Source: Mycolicibacterium pulveris
Lineage (GTDB): Bacteria; Actinomycetota; Actinomycetes; Mycobacteriales; Mycobacteriaceae
Direction: 5' to 3'
Length of the DNA: 64,000 nucleotides
Assembly (NCBI RefSeq): GCF_010725725.1
Contig: NZ_AP022599.1
Coordinates: forward strand, 3,224,001 to 3,288,000
A program made the translations under genes and the position numbers. Numbering within the stretch: position 1 is the stretch's first letter; each line of letters starts with the position of its first letter. This document shows, piece after piece, positions 1-9,267 of the stretch. The notes beneath the pieces are model-generated. The model saw nothing but the letters and a program-made list of their open reading frames with translations, was not told the DNA's origin and did no database searches.

Positions 1-923
1 GCAGGACCGCGATGCGTGCCCTGATCCAAACGGCCGACGTGTTCATCCACTCGATGCGGTCGAAGGCCATCACCAAGCTGGGGCTCGACTATCAGAGCGT
101 CGCCGAGATCAACCCCTCGATCGTCTACACCAACTGCTACGGCTACAGCAGGCGCGGGCCGGAACGCGACCGGCCCGCCTACGACGACACCATCCAGGCC
201 GAGTGCGGAATCCCCGCCGTGCAACAACAACTCACCGGCGAAGCCGACTATGTCGGCACCATCATGGCCGACAAGGTGGCCGGCCTGACCGCGCTGTACG
301 CGACGACCATGGCGCTGTTTCATCGCGAGCGCACGGGAGAGGGGCAGGAGGTCGAGGTCGCCATGTTCGAGACCATGGCGGCGTTCATGCTGGTCGAACA
401 TGCCAACGGCGCCATGTTCGACCCACCCCTCGGGCCGGCGGTGTATCCCCGCACGGTGGCGCCCAACCGCAGGCCCTACCGCACCCGGGACGGCTACATC
501 GCCGCGCTGATCTACAACGACAAGCATTGGGATGCGTTCGTCGACGCGGTGAAGCCCGCATGGGTCAACGATTCTTACGCGACCCTGGAGTCACGGGCCC
601 GCGACATCGACACCGTGTACGGGTTGCTGGCCGAGACGATGAAGGAACGCACCACCGCCGAATGGTTGAAGTTGTTCGGTGAGCTGGAGATTCCGGCGGC
701 ACCGCTGAACTCGCCCGACGCGTTGTTCGACAATGCGCACTTGAACGAGGTGGGGTTGTTCGAGACCGTCGACACGCCGCACGGTCCGGTGCGCTTTCCC
801 GGTGTGCCGACGTGGTTTTCGCGCACGCCGGGCGCCGTCGCGGGCCCGGCCCCCGAACTCGGCGCGGACACCGCGGAGGTGCTCGAGGAACTGGGTTTGG
901 CAGGTGCCGACCATGCGCTTTGA
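1..923 (+). CDS. CaiB/BaiF family III CoA-transferase (5' end outside window)
   Basis: The reading frame is already open at base 3 and runs about 307 codons to a TGA at 921-923. Family III CoA-transferases have about 400 residues, so roughly the first quarter is missing. The visible part matches the family: PSIVYTNCYGYSRRGPERDR, then the AGLTALYATTMALFHRERTGEGQ helix typical of CaiB/formyl-CoA transferase proteins, and a C-terminal PAAPLNSPDALF segment. It should move CoA between a donor acyl-CoA and a carboxylic acid in the cytosol. It is the first visible gene of a tightly packed acyl-CoA operon and overlaps the next gene by 11 bases, so it probably activates the pathway substrate. The substrate cannot be told from sequence. 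Confidence 0.88.
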   Translation, partial: RTAMRALIQTADVFIHSMRSKAITKLGLDYQSVAEINPSIVYTNCYGYSRRGPERDRPAYDDTIQAECGIPAVQQQLTGEADYVGTIMADKVAGLTALYATTMALFHRERTGEGQEVEVAMFETMAAFMLVEHANGAMFDPPLGPAVYPRTVAPNRRPYRTRDGYIAALIYNDKHWDAFVDAVKPAWVNDSYATLESRARDIDTVYGLLAETMKERTTAEWLKLFGELEIPAAPLNSPDALFDNAHLNEVGLFETVDTPHGPVRFPGVPTWFSRTPGAVAGPAPELGADTAEVLEELGLAGADHAL

Positions 924-2064
924 CATGGGCGAGAAGGCCGCGGCGCTGCGCGCCGAGCTGCGTTCGCTGGTGACGGACAATGTGCCGGAACACTATCTGG
1001 GCGCGTTCACCGACGACCCGGAGGATCTGGAGGTCGCGCAGCGGTTCTGCAGGCTGCTTGCCGAGCGCGAACTGCTGTGTCTGGCATGGCCGAAGGAGTT
1101 CGGCGGCGGCGGAGCATCGGTGTGGGAACAGACCGTGGTCCGCGAGGAGATGTGGGCGCACCACGAGCCCAGGGGCGCACAGTACATGGGTGTCAACTGG
1201 GTGGGTCCGATCATCATGCGCCACGGCACCGAAGAGCAGCAGCGCAAGCATCTGCCGCCGATCGCCCGCGGAGAGGTGATCTGGTGCCAGGGCTTCTCGG
1301 AACCGGAGGCGGGTTCGGATCTGGCGTCGCTGCGCACCAGCGCACGCCGAGATGACGACGGCTGGCTGGTCAACGGGCAGAAGATCTGGACGTCGTACGC
1401 GACGATGGCGCAGTGGTGCTTCCTGTTGGCGCGCACCTCGCACGGCGAACGTAAACAGCAGGGGCTCACGATCTTCCTTGTCCCCATGGATGCTCCGGGG
1501 ATTCAGGTCCGGCCGATCCGCACCATGTTGGGTCCGCATCATCTCAACGAGGTGTTCTTCGACGATCTGCGGGTCACCGAGGACGCCGTGCTCGGCACGG
1601 TGGACCAGGGCTGGTCGGTGGTGCAGGACGTGATGGCTTTCGAACGGGTCGGGATCGCGCGGTACGCGCGATGTGAACGGCTGCTGGCCGCCGCGCCCGT
1701 CGTGCTCGGCGACGGCTGGGAAGACCTGCCCGCCGAGCTGCGAGGCAGATGGGTGCGGATGCTGACGCACTGCCGCCGCGCGCGGCTGATGGCGTATCGC
1801 GTGGTGTCGCTGCAGAGCAGCGGTCGGATCCGACCCGGCGACGCCGCGGCGTACCGGATCGCGGTCACCAAGCTCGACCAGGACAGCGCCGAGGTGCTGA
1901 TGGACATCGCCGCCGAGGTGCCGCGCGATGCCCCGCGCGCCACCTGGTTCCTCGGCGAGGTCGACGATCACTGGCGCTACTCGCAGGCGTCGACGGTCTC
2001 ATCGGGAAGCATCGAGATGCAGCGCATCCTGCTGTCCCGTGCGTTGTTGGCGGCGGCGAAATGA
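913..2064 (+). CDS. acyl-CoA dehydrogenase, large subunit type
   Basis: A 383-residue acyl-CoA dehydrogenase oxidising an acyl-CoA to the enoyl-CoA with FAD. I chose ATG 913, overlapping the upstream stop, because the frame upstream of it is CoA-transferase coding in another frame. Visible family marks are WPKEFGGGGAS near residue 58, the flavin and substrate loop QGFSEPEAGSDLASLRT near 125, VNGQKIWTS, and the C-terminal SSGSIEMQRILLSRALL. It overlaps the following smaller dehydrogenase by an ATGA. Mycobacteria often build acyl-CoA dehydrogenases as heterotetramers from such adjacent large and small subunits, so a complex with the next product is likely (inference). Confidence 0.9.
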   Translation: MRFDMGEKAAALRAELRSLVTDNVPEHYLGAFTDDPEDLEVAQRFCRLLAERELLCLAWPKEFGGGGASVWEQTVVREEMWAHHEPRGAQYMGVNWVGPIIMRHGTEEQQRKHLPPIARGEVIWCQGFSEPEAGSDLASLRTSARRDDDGWLVNGQKIWTSYATMAQWCFLLARTSHGERKQQGLTIFLVPMDAPGIQVRPIRTMLGPHHLNEVFFDDLRVTEDAVLGTVDQGWSVVQDVMAFERVGIARYARCERLLAAAPVVLGDGWEDLPAELRGRWVRMLTHCRRARLMAYRVVSLQSSGRIRPGDAAAYRIAVTKLDQDSAEVLMDIAAEVPRDAPRATWFLGEVDDHWRYSQASTVSSGSIEMQRILLSRALLAAAK

Positions 2065-2987
2065 GCGAGATGATCCTCGACCTGTCCGACGACGCCAACG
2101 AATTCGGGCGTCAAGCGCAGCGGGCCTTCGAGGCAGCGGGCGGCGACGAGTTGCTGCAGCGGGCCGAGGCCAAACCGGATACCCGTGAGGCACTCGTGAG
2201 CGCCGTCCTCGACGAACTCGGCGCCTGGGACCTCGATCCCCGCACCGACGCCGACGGGCTCGAGGCCGCCGCGGCGCTGTGCCGCAGCGCCGGCTACTGG
2301 GGGCTGCCGTACCCGCTCGCGGAGCGGCTGGCCAAGCCGACCGACCTCGATGCCGACGGGTTGATCGTGGTGGCCGGGCCACGCCCGGCGGGGCCGGTGG
2401 CCGAACTCCAATCCCGCTGGATCGCAGTGACTCTGGACGGTGTCCGGCACCGGGTAAGCGGATTGGGCCCGGCCGGACCGGGGTTCGTCAGCGAGCTGGA
2501 GTTGGTCCGCGAGGACGACGGCGGCGCGGCCGACCTCGCCCTCGGGCTGGTGCTGCCGTGCTGGACGCTGCTGGGCATGCTCGACCGGGCGATCGAGCTG
2601 ACCGTCGCCCACATCAGCCTGCGCAAGCAGTTCGGGCAGACCCTCTCGAGCTTCCAGGGTGTGCAGTTTCAGCTCACCGACGCCGAAGTCGAACGCAGCG
2701 GGCTCGACATCCTGGCCAAGTACGCTCTGTGGAGCATTCAAGATGCCCGGCCCGAGGTGGTGAACGACGCCCTGGCACTGAGGATGTCGGCGCTGGAAGC
2801 CGCCGAGGTGGTGTTCCGGGTCTGCCACCAGCTGCACGGCGCGGTCGGCTTCTGCGACGAGACCACGCTGTCGTGGCTGTCGCGGCACAGCCAGCCGTTG
2901 CGGCGGCTGCCATTGGGCCTGTCGGCAACACGTGACGAGCTGACCCGCAGCGCGGGCCGGGCCGGACTGACGGGGCTGTACGCATGA
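2061..2987 (+). CDS. acyl-CoA dehydrogenase, small partner subunit
   Basis: A 308-residue acyl-CoA dehydrogenase-family protein, shorter than the usual 380-400. The N-terminal half is poorly conserved, with no EPxAGSD flavin loop. The C-terminal helical domain is clear: ISLRKQFGQTLSSFQGVQFQ near residue 190 and CHQLHGAVGFCDETTLSWLSR near 265. This short form with an intact C-terminal domain is what mycobacterial heterotetrameric FadE pairs look like. Start and stop overlap both neighbours by four bases (ATGA at 2061 and 2984), which implies coupled translation with the large subunit in fixed ratio. Confidence 0.85.
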   Translation: MSEMILDLSDDANEFGRQAQRAFEAAGGDELLQRAEAKPDTREALVSAVLDELGAWDLDPRTDADGLEAAAALCRSAGYWGLPYPLAERLAKPTDLDADGLIVVAGPRPAGPVAELQSRWIAVTLDGVRHRVSGLGPAGPGFVSELELVREDDGGAADLALGLVLPCWTLLGMLDRAIELTVAHISLRKQFGQTLSSFQGVQFQLTDAEVERSGLDILAKYALWSIQDARPEVVNDALALRMSALEAAEVVFRVCHQLHGAVGFCDETTLSWLSRHSQPLRRLPLGLSATRDELTRSAGRAGLTGLYA

Positions 2988-3898
2988 AGGTCGTCGTGAT
3001 CGGCACGGGCTTCGGCAAGCACGCCGCGGCCCCGGCCTATCAGAGCGTGGGCTTCGACGTCGAGGTGGTCAGCCCCCGCGACGAGGCCGCGGTGAAGGCG
3101 GCGCTGGCGGCCGACGTCGATCTGGTCTCCGTGCACTCGCCACCGTTTCTGCACCTGCAACACGTCACGGCCGCGGTCGAGCACGGGCGTGCCGTGTTGT
3201 GCGACAAGCCGTTCGGACGCAACGCCGACGAGGCGATCGCGATGCGCGACCAGGCTCGGCGCGCCGGCGTCGCCAACTTCCTGAACTTCGAGTTCCGCTT
3301 CAACGAGTCATGGTCGATGCTCAAGAAGCTCGCCGACGACGGAACCATCGGCGCCCCCACGCATCTGCACTGGAGCTTCTTCGGCAGCGGGCTGCGCGGC
3401 CGCAAGCTCGGCTGGATCAACGACCGCGAGCTCGGTGGCGGCTGGATCGGTGCCTACGGCTCGCATCTGATCGACTTCACCCGCTGGCTGTTCGGCTGCG
3501 ACATCGTCGACTGCGGCGGCGTCACCCGCACCGACATCCCCGGCGCCACAGCCGAAGACGGGTACTCGGCCTGGTTCCGGACCGCCGACGGGGCCACCGC
3601 CACCCACGACACCGGGTTCGCCGCCGCCGTGCCGTCGACGCCGCGCGTCACGCTGATCGGCAGCGAGGGCACCGTCGAGCTGACCGGCGACACCACGCTC
3701 GTGGTCCGACGCCCCGGCGAGGATCCCCAGACCACCGAGTTCGACCCGCCGCCGCGGCGCACCCCACCCCCGGCGCTGTCCACCTACTTCGGCAAGGTCG
3801 CCGAGGCGCTGCGCACCGGTGCCCCGATCGCCCCGTCGTTCGACGACGGCGTGGCCGTCGCGCGCGTCATGGATCAGCTCAAGGCCAACGCCTCATGA
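2984..3898 (+). CDS. Gfo/Idh/MocA family oxidoreductase
   Basis: A 304-residue NAD(P)-dependent oxidoreductase. The N-terminal Rossmann fold is visible as VVVIGTGFGKHAAAPAYQSV. The signature that normally reads EKP appears as LCDKPFG near residue 70, and the GGGWIGAYGSHLIDFTRWLFG stretch near residue 160 contains the usual dinucleotide/substrate-site GxHxxD arrangement. It is embedded between two acyl-CoA dehydrogenase pairs with four-base overlaps on both sides, so it belongs to the same pathway. It probably oxidises or reduces a hydroxyl or keto group of a pathway intermediate. The substrate is unknown. Confidence 0.88.
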   Translation: MKVVVIGTGFGKHAAAPAYQSVGFDVEVVSPRDEAAVKAALAADVDLVSVHSPPFLHLQHVTAAVEHGRAVLCDKPFGRNADEAIAMRDQARRAGVANFLNFEFRFNESWSMLKKLADDGTIGAPTHLHWSFFGSGLRGRKLGWINDRELGGGWIGAYGSHLIDFTRWLFGCDIVDCGGVTRTDIPGATAEDGYSAWFRTADGATATHDTGFAAAVPSTPRVTLIGSEGTVELTGDTTLVVRRPGEDPQTTEFDPPPRRTPPPALSTYFGKVAEALRTGAPIAPSFDDGVAVARVMDQLKANAS

Positions 3899-5106
3899 CC
3901 GCCGAATCTGAACTTATGCACGGAATATCGCGGGATACGCCTGCACAAGCTGAGTTTCGGCGGCGGGTGCGGCAGTGGTGCGCCGAGCATGTCCCAGCCG
4001 ATTGGCGTGCGAGCCAGACGGGCGCCACCGACGAGGAGTTCGTCGCCTTCCAGAAAGCCTGGTTCGCCGAGCTGCACCGCGCGGGGTTCGCCGTGCCGCA
4101 CTGGCCGCAAGAATGGGGCGGCGGCATGTCGGTCGCCGATCAGGTCGTGCTGTATCAGGAGCTGGCCCGCCACGACGCGCCGCGGCTGGTGCTGGCCTTC
4201 GTCGGCATCCACCACGCCGCGTCCACGCTGCTGGCGGCGGGCACCGAGGAACAGCGGCGCAGGCATCTGCCCGCCATCCTCGACGGCGAGATCTGGGTGC
4301 AGGGCTTCTCCGAACCCGAGGCCGGCTCGGATCTGGCCGGCCTGCGCACCACCGCACGCAAGGTCGGCGACTCCTATGTGGTCGACGGCCAGAAGCTGTG
4401 GGCCAGCGGCGGAATGCACGCCGACTGGTGCCTGCTGCTGGCCCGCACCGATCCGGATGCGCCGAAACGCAAAGGCATCTCGTACTTCCTACTCGACATG
4501 ACGACACCCGGCGTCGAGGTGCGCCCGATCCGCAACGCCGTCGGCGACTCGCACTTCTGCGAGGTCTTCCTCAACGACGTCGAGATCCCGGCGGCCAACC
4601 TCGTCGGCCCCGAGAACGCTGGCTGGCAGGTCGCCCAGGCCACGTTGGGCGCCGAGCGGGGCATGACCATGCTCGAGCTCGCCGAGCGGCTCGGCAACGC
4701 CGGCTTTCGCTGGCTGGTGGAGGCCAGCCCGGTCGACGACCCGATCGTCGCCGACCGGTTGGCGCAGTTCGAGACCGAGATCGCCGGGCTGCGGGCGCTG
4801 TGCCGAAAGCTCGTGGAGGACAGCACAACCGAGCAGCCCACGACCGGGCCCGCCGACGCATCGATCGTCAAGCTCTACTACAGCGAGCTGTTGCAGCGGA
4901 TGACCGACTTCGGCGCCGAGGTCGGCGGCCTGGCCGCCCACACCGAGTTGGCCAAGCCGATGTCCAGCGGCTGGGAATCGGGTTGCTGGGTGCTGGACTT
5001 CATCGGCTCGTGGGAATGGACCATCCCCGGCGGGTCGAGCGAGATCCAGCGCACCATCATCGGCGAGCGCGGCCTCGGCCTGCCGCGAGAACCGAGCAGC
5101 GCATGA
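3895..5106 (+). CDS. acyl-CoA dehydrogenase, large subunit type (second pair)
   Basis: A 403-residue acyl-CoA dehydrogenase starting at ATG 3895, which overlaps the stop of the preceding oxidoreductase. Conserved segments are WPQEWGGG near residue 75, QGFSEPEAGSDLAGLRTTAR near 135, VVDGQKLWASGG, and the complete C-terminal motif PGGSSEIQRTIIGERGLGLP. It is the full-length member of a second large+small pair; the two large subunits are clearly diverged from each other, so they may act on successive intermediates or on different chain lengths (inference). Confidence 0.9.
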   Translation: MTAESELMHGISRDTPAQAEFRRRVRQWCAEHVPADWRASQTGATDEEFVAFQKAWFAELHRAGFAVPHWPQEWGGGMSVADQVVLYQELARHDAPRLVLAFVGIHHAASTLLAAGTEEQRRRHLPAILDGEIWVQGFSEPEAGSDLAGLRTTARKVGDSYVVDGQKLWASGGMHADWCLLLARTDPDAPKRKGISYFLLDMTTPGVEVRPIRNAVGDSHFCEVFLNDVEIPAANLVGPENAGWQVAQATLGAERGMTMLELAERLGNAGFRWLVEASPVDDPIVADRLAQFETEIAGLRALCRKLVEDSTTEQPTTGPADASIVKLYYSELLQRMTDFGAEVGGLAAHTELAKPMSSGWESGCWVLDFIGSWEWTIPGGSSEIQRTIIGERGLGLPREPSSA

Positions 5107-6059
5107 TGGCCGAGTTCTCCGAGTTTCACGACGAGCTGCGCTCGGTGGCGCGCGATCTGCTCGGCAAGGACCGCACGGTCGACTGGGCGGCGCTCGTCGA
5201 GGCCGGCTGGGTGGGGCTGGAGGTGCCCGAGGAGTTCGGCGGCGCCGGTGCGACGTTCGAAGAGACCGCGATCATCTGTGAGGAGATGGGCCGCGCCGCC
5301 AGCGCCACCAGTTACCTGGGCAGTGCGGTGTTGGCCGTCGGCGCGCTGAACGCACTGCAGCCCAGCGACGTCCGCGACCAGTTGCTGCGCGACATCGCGT
5401 CCGGTTCGGCCCGGGTGGCCGTCGCGTTCGAGCCGCTCGAGTTCGTGCCCGACGCCGAAGACGCCGACCGGGTACTCGTGATCACCGACGGCGGCCTCGC
5501 CGAACCGGCGGTGACCGTGACCCCGCGGCCCGTCGTCGACGAGACCCGCAGGCTCGCAACGGTATCCCCAACGGAGCGCGACGGCGACGTGCTGTGCTTC
5601 GCCGGGGATTCCGCCGCCATTATCGCCAGGCTGCGCGACCGGGCCGCGGTCGCGATCGCCTGCGACAGCCTCGGGCTGAGCGAGGCGATGCTCTCGGCGA
5701 CCGTCGACTATGCGAAGGTGCGCCAGCAGTTCGGCAGGCCGATCGGCTCGTTCCAGGCCGTCAAACACGCCTGCGCCGACATGCTCGTCAGCATTGCCGT
5801 CTCCCGCCGGCTCGTCGCCGCCGCGGTGCACGCCGTCGCCGCCGACGACCCGGACGCCGGCGTCGCCGCGGCGATGGCCAAATCGCACGCGTGCGGCGCG
5901 GCCGTCGACATCGCCGGCAAAGCCATGCAGCTGCACGGGGGCATCGGTTACACGTGGGAAAGCGGCGTCCACGTCTACCTCAAACGCGCCGCGCTCAACC
6001 GTTCCCTGTTCGGTTCGCCGACAGCACACCGTCAACGACTCGCACAACGCTATCGCTAA
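5103..6059 (+). CDS. acyl-CoA dehydrogenase, small partner subunit (second pair)
   Basis: A 318-residue acyl-CoA dehydrogenase-family protein. The start at 5103 (ATGATGG) overlaps the previous stop; the second ATG, at 5106, is also possible. The N-terminal EVPEEFGGAGATFEETAIICEE block and the C-terminal KVRQQFGRPIGSFQAVKH and AMQLHGGIGYTWE blocks are conserved, but the middle beta domain with the flavin loop is shortened. This matches the partner-subunit form seen at 2061. It is followed after 19 bases by the ThDP enzyme. Confidence 0.87.
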   Translation: MMAEFSEFHDELRSVARDLLGKDRTVDWAALVEAGWVGLEVPEEFGGAGATFEETAIICEEMGRAASATSYLGSAVLAVGALNALQPSDVRDQLLRDIASGSARVAVAFEPLEFVPDAEDADRVLVITDGGLAEPAVTVTPRPVVDETRRLATVSPTERDGDVLCFAGDSAAIIARLRDRAAVAIACDSLGLSEAMLSATVDYAKVRQQFGRPIGSFQAVKHACADMLVSIAVSRRLVAAAVHAVAADDPDAGVAAAMAKSHACGAAVDIAGKAMQLHGGIGYTWESGVHVYLKRAALNRSLFGSPTAHRQRLAQRYR

Positions 6060-6078
6060 CGCAATCAAGGAGTTTCAC

Positions 6079-7791
6079 ATGGGCGTACCGGTCTACAAGC
6101 GCATTCTCGACCTCTTCGAGGCCGAGGGGGTGAACACCCTGTTCGGCATCCCGGACCCCAATTTCGTGCACATGTTCGCCGAGGCCGACGCCCGCGGGTG
6201 GTCGGTGGTCGCGCCGCACCACGAGCTCAGCGCGGGGTTCATGGCCGAGGCGGCCTCGCGGATGACCGGCAAGCCGGGACTGTGCATCGGCACCCTCGGG
6301 CCGGGCATGGCCAACATCGCGGGGGCGATCCAGTGCGCGCTGGTCGAGAACTCGCCGGTGATCTTCCTCGGCGGGCAGCGCGCGCGCATCACCGAGCGGC
6401 GCGTTCGGCGCGGCCGTATCCAATTCGTGCAGCAGGAACCGCTTTTCGAGGCGTCGGTCAAGTACAGCAGTTCGATCGAGTACGCCGACCAGACCGACGA
6501 GATCATCCACGAGGCGATCCGGCGCTCGATGTCGGGCACACCCGGACCCAGCTACATCGAATTCCCCTCGCATGTGATCCTCGAAGAGCTCGACGTCGCA
6601 GACGCCCCGCCGCCCAACCGGTACCGCCTCGTCAACCAGGGGGCCGGGGCGCGTGAGGTGGCCGAGGCGGTGAAGCTGATCCGCGAGGCGAAGAGCCCGA
6701 TCCTGCTCGTCGGCCACGGCGTACACACGTCGCGCACCCAGCAGGAGGTCAAGGAGTTGGCCGAGCTGATGGCGTGCCCGGTCATCCAGACCTCCGGAGG
6801 CACCTCGTACATCCCGGGGCTGCAGGACCGGACCTTCCCCTACCTGTTCTCCCCGGCCGCCAACGAGGCGGTCGAGGAATCCGACCTGTGTGTCGCGCTG
6901 GGAACCGAACTCGGCGAGCCCATGCACTACGGCCGCACCCAGCACTGGGCCGGCAACGACGCCAACCGCAAATGGGTGTACGTCGAGCAGGACCCGGCGG
7001 CCATTGGCGTCAACCGCTCGTTCGATGTGCCGCTGGTCGGTGATCTGCGCGGCGTCGTGCCGCAGCTTGTCGAGGCGCTGCGCGACACCCCGCGCGAACC
7101 GTCGGCCAACCTCGACAAGCTGGTCAAGGCCGACGCCGAAGAGCTTGCCCAACTCGCCGAGAACGCGCCGTCGGGGCGCACGCCGATTCATCCGGCGCGG
7201 TTCGTCGTCGAAGCCACCAAGGCGTTCAACGAACTCGAGGACGGCATCATGGTGCGCGACGGCGGCGCGACCGTGATCTTCCAGTGGACCTATTCGCAGT
7301 CCAAGCCGCGCGACGTGATCTGGAACCAGAACTTCGGGCATCTGGGCACCGGACTGCCGTATGCGGTCGGCGCCTCGATCGCCGAGGGTCGCAAGCGTCC
7401 GGTGATGTTGCTGACAAGCGATTCTTCGTTCCTGTTCCACATCGCCGAACTCGAGACCGCCGCACGGGAAGGGGTGCCGCTGGTGTGCGTGGTCGGTGTG
7501 GACCACCAGTGGGGCCTGGAGGTGGGCGTCTACAAGCGGACCTTCCCGCAGCCGTCGCCGCAGCCGGGCGTGCACTGGAGCAAGGACGTGCGGATGGACA
7601 AGATCGCCGAGGGCTTCGGCTGCCACGGCGAATACGTCGAGAAGGACGACGAGCTCGCACCGGCCATCGCCCGGGCCTACGCCAGCGGCAAGGTCGGCGT
7701 CGTGCACGTCTGCATCGACCCGAAGGCCAACTCCGAGGAGATGCCCAAGTACGACCGCTTCCGAACCTGGTATGCAGAAGGCACACAGTAG
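6079..7791 (+). CDS. thiamine diphosphate-dependent enzyme, acetolactate synthase/2-hydroxyacyl-CoA lyase superfamily
   Basis: A 570-residue ThDP enzyme starting at ATG 6079 behind a CAAGGAG ribosome site. The N-terminal pyrimidine-binding domain has the catalytic glutamate in APHHELSAGFMAEAASRMTG (Glu49) and GTLGPGMANIAGAIQ. A central domain covers about residues 190-330. The C-terminal diphosphate domain is recognisable, but its GDG-(N)26-N cofactor motif is degenerate: Ser447-Asp448-Ser449, then Asp475 (VDHQWG) where Asn is usual. The Asp-to-Asp spacing of 27 is exactly that of a normal Mg/ThDP motif, so metal binding is plausible but altered. The neighbours (CoA-transferase, acyl-CoA and aldehyde dehydrogenases) would fit a C-C lyase releasing an aldehyde (inference). 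Confidence 0.85.
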   Translation: MGVPVYKRILDLFEAEGVNTLFGIPDPNFVHMFAEADARGWSVVAPHHELSAGFMAEAASRMTGKPGLCIGTLGPGMANIAGAIQCALVENSPVIFLGGQRARITERRVRRGRIQFVQQEPLFEASVKYSSSIEYADQTDEIIHEAIRRSMSGTPGPSYIEFPSHVILEELDVADAPPPNRYRLVNQGAGAREVAEAVKLIREAKSPILLVGHGVHTSRTQQEVKELAELMACPVIQTSGGTSYIPGLQDRTFPYLFSPAANEAVEESDLCVALGTELGEPMHYGRTQHWAGNDANRKWVYVEQDPAAIGVNRSFDVPLVGDLRGVVPQLVEALRDTPREPSANLDKLVKADAEELAQLAENAPSGRTPIHPARFVVEATKAFNELEDGIMVRDGGATVIFQWTYSQSKPRDVIWNQNFGHLGTGLPYAVGASIAEGRKRPVMLLTSDSSFLFHIAELETAAREGVPLVCVVGVDHQWGLEVGVYKRTFPQPSPQPGVHWSKDVRMDKIAEGFGCHGEYVEKDDELAPAIARAYASGKVGVVHVCIDPKANSEEMPKYDRFRTWYAEGTQ

Positions 7792-7819
7792 GCACGGATC
7801 TAGTAGAGAAGGTAGAGCC

Positions 7820-9256
7820 ATGCGTGAGTATCTGAAGTTCTACATCGACGGCAAGTGGGTCGACCCGGTCCGGCCCAACACCCTCGACGTCGACAACCCG
7901 ACCACCGAGGAAGTCTCCGGCCGGATCGCGCTCGGTTCCGCCGCCGACGTCGACGTGGCCGTGCAGGCGGCGCGCAAGGCGTTCGCCACCTGGTCACAGT
8001 CCAGCCGGGAGGAACGGCTCGACCTGTTGCAGACGATCCTGGCGGAGTATCAGAAGCGCTCCGATGATCTGGCCGACGCGGTCAGCGAGGAGATGGGCGC
8101 GCCCGCGTCCCTGGCGGCGGGGCCGCAGGTGGCGCTGGGGATGGGCCACCTGTCGACGGCCATCGACGTGCTGAAGAACTTCGCGTTCGAAGAGCAGCTC
8201 GGTTCCACGCTGGTGGTCAAGGAGCCGATCGGGGTCTGCGGCCTGATCACGCCGTGGAACTGGCCGATCAACCAGATCGCCTGCAAGGTTTTCCCGGCAC
8301 TGGCGACGGGCTGCACGATGGTGCTCAAGCCGTCGGAGGTGGCGCCGTACTCCGCGCAGATCTTCACCGAGATCATCGACGCCGCAGGTGTTCCCGCCGG
8401 CGTATACAACCTCGTCTACGGCGACGGACCCGGCGTCGGCGCCGCGCTGTCCAACCACCCCGACATCGACATGGTGTCCTTCACCGGGTCCACCCGCGCC
8501 GGCATCGACGTCGCCCGCAACGCGGCCGCGACGGTGAAGCGGGTGACGCAGGAACTCGGCGGCAAGAGCCCCAACATCGTGCTCGACGACGACGACTTCG
8601 CCAAGAGCGTGGCCGCTGGCACGTCGGTGATGATGGTCAACAGCGGGCAAAGCTGCAACGCGCCGTCGCGCATGCTGGTGCCGAACTCGCGCATGGACGA
8701 GGCCATCGCGGTGGCCAAGGAGACCGCGGCCGCGGTGAAGGTCGGCGATCCGAACGATCCCAGGGCGCTGGGGCCGGTGGCGTCCAAGGCGCAGTTCGAC
8801 AAGATCCAGGGGCTGCTGCAGAAGGGCATCGACGAGGGCGCGACGCTGGTCATCGGCGGCCCCGGGCGTCCCGACGGCCTGGACACCGGCTACTACGTCA
8901 AGCCGACGGTGTTCGCCAACGTCCGCAACGACATGACCATCGCCCGCGAGGAGATCTTCGGGCCGGTGCTGTGCATCATCGGCTACGACGACCTCGACCA
9001 GGCCCTCGAGATCGCCAACGACACCGACTACGGGCTGGCCGGCTACGTCTCTGGTGCCGACCTGGACCAGGCGCGCTCGGTGGCCCGCCGGATTCGCGCC
9101 GGTTCGGTGGCGATCAACCACGGCTTCGACATGACCGCGCCGTTCGGCGGATACAAGCGCAGCGGCAACGGCCGCGAGTGGGGTCAGTTCGGCTTCGAGG
9201 AGTATCTGGAGACGAAGTCGACGATGAACTACGCGCCGGAGGCCGCGGCCGGGTAG
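7820..9256 (+). CDS. NAD(P)-dependent aldehyde dehydrogenase
   Basis: A 478-residue aldehyde dehydrogenase of ordinary length, start ATG 7820 with AGAAGGTAG upstream. It carries ITPWNWPINQIACKVFPALA near residue 140, FTGSTRAG, the general-base glutamate in QELGGKSPNIV (Glu245) and the nucleophilic cysteine in NSGQSCNAPSR (Cys279), and EEIFGPVLCII near residue 375. It oxidises an aldehyde to the acid in the cytosol. The position directly after the ThDP enzyme suggests that it removes the aldehyde made by that enzyme (inference). It is not close enough to known family members to name a substrate. Confidence 0.92.
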   Translation: MREYLKFYIDGKWVDPVRPNTLDVDNPTTEEVSGRIALGSAADVDVAVQAARKAFATWSQSSREERLDLLQTILAEYQKRSDDLADAVSEEMGAPASLAAGPQVALGMGHLSTAIDVLKNFAFEEQLGSTLVVKEPIGVCGLITPWNWPINQIACKVFPALATGCTMVLKPSEVAPYSAQIFTEIIDAAGVPAGVYNLVYGDGPGVGAALSNHPDIDMVSFTGSTRAGIDVARNAAATVKRVTQELGGKSPNIVLDDDDFAKSVAAGTSVMMVNSGQSCNAPSRMLVPNSRMDEAIAVAKETAAAVKVGDPNDPRALGPVASKAQFDKIQGLLQKGIDEGATLVIGGPGRPDGLDTGYYVKPTVFANVRNDMTIAREEIFGPVLCIIGYDDLDQALEIANDTDYGLAGYVSGADLDQARSVARRIRAGSVAINHGFDMTAPFGGYKRSGNGREWGQFGFEEYLETKSTMNYAPEAAAG

Positions 9257-9267
9257 ACGGCGCCATC

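Noticed and set aside
565..1971. Long open frame of 468 codons on the minus strand
   Set aside because: It is antisense to the CoA-transferase and acyl-CoA dehydrogenase genes, has no family likeness and the Arg/His/Pro-rich composition typical of shadow frames in GC-rich DNA.
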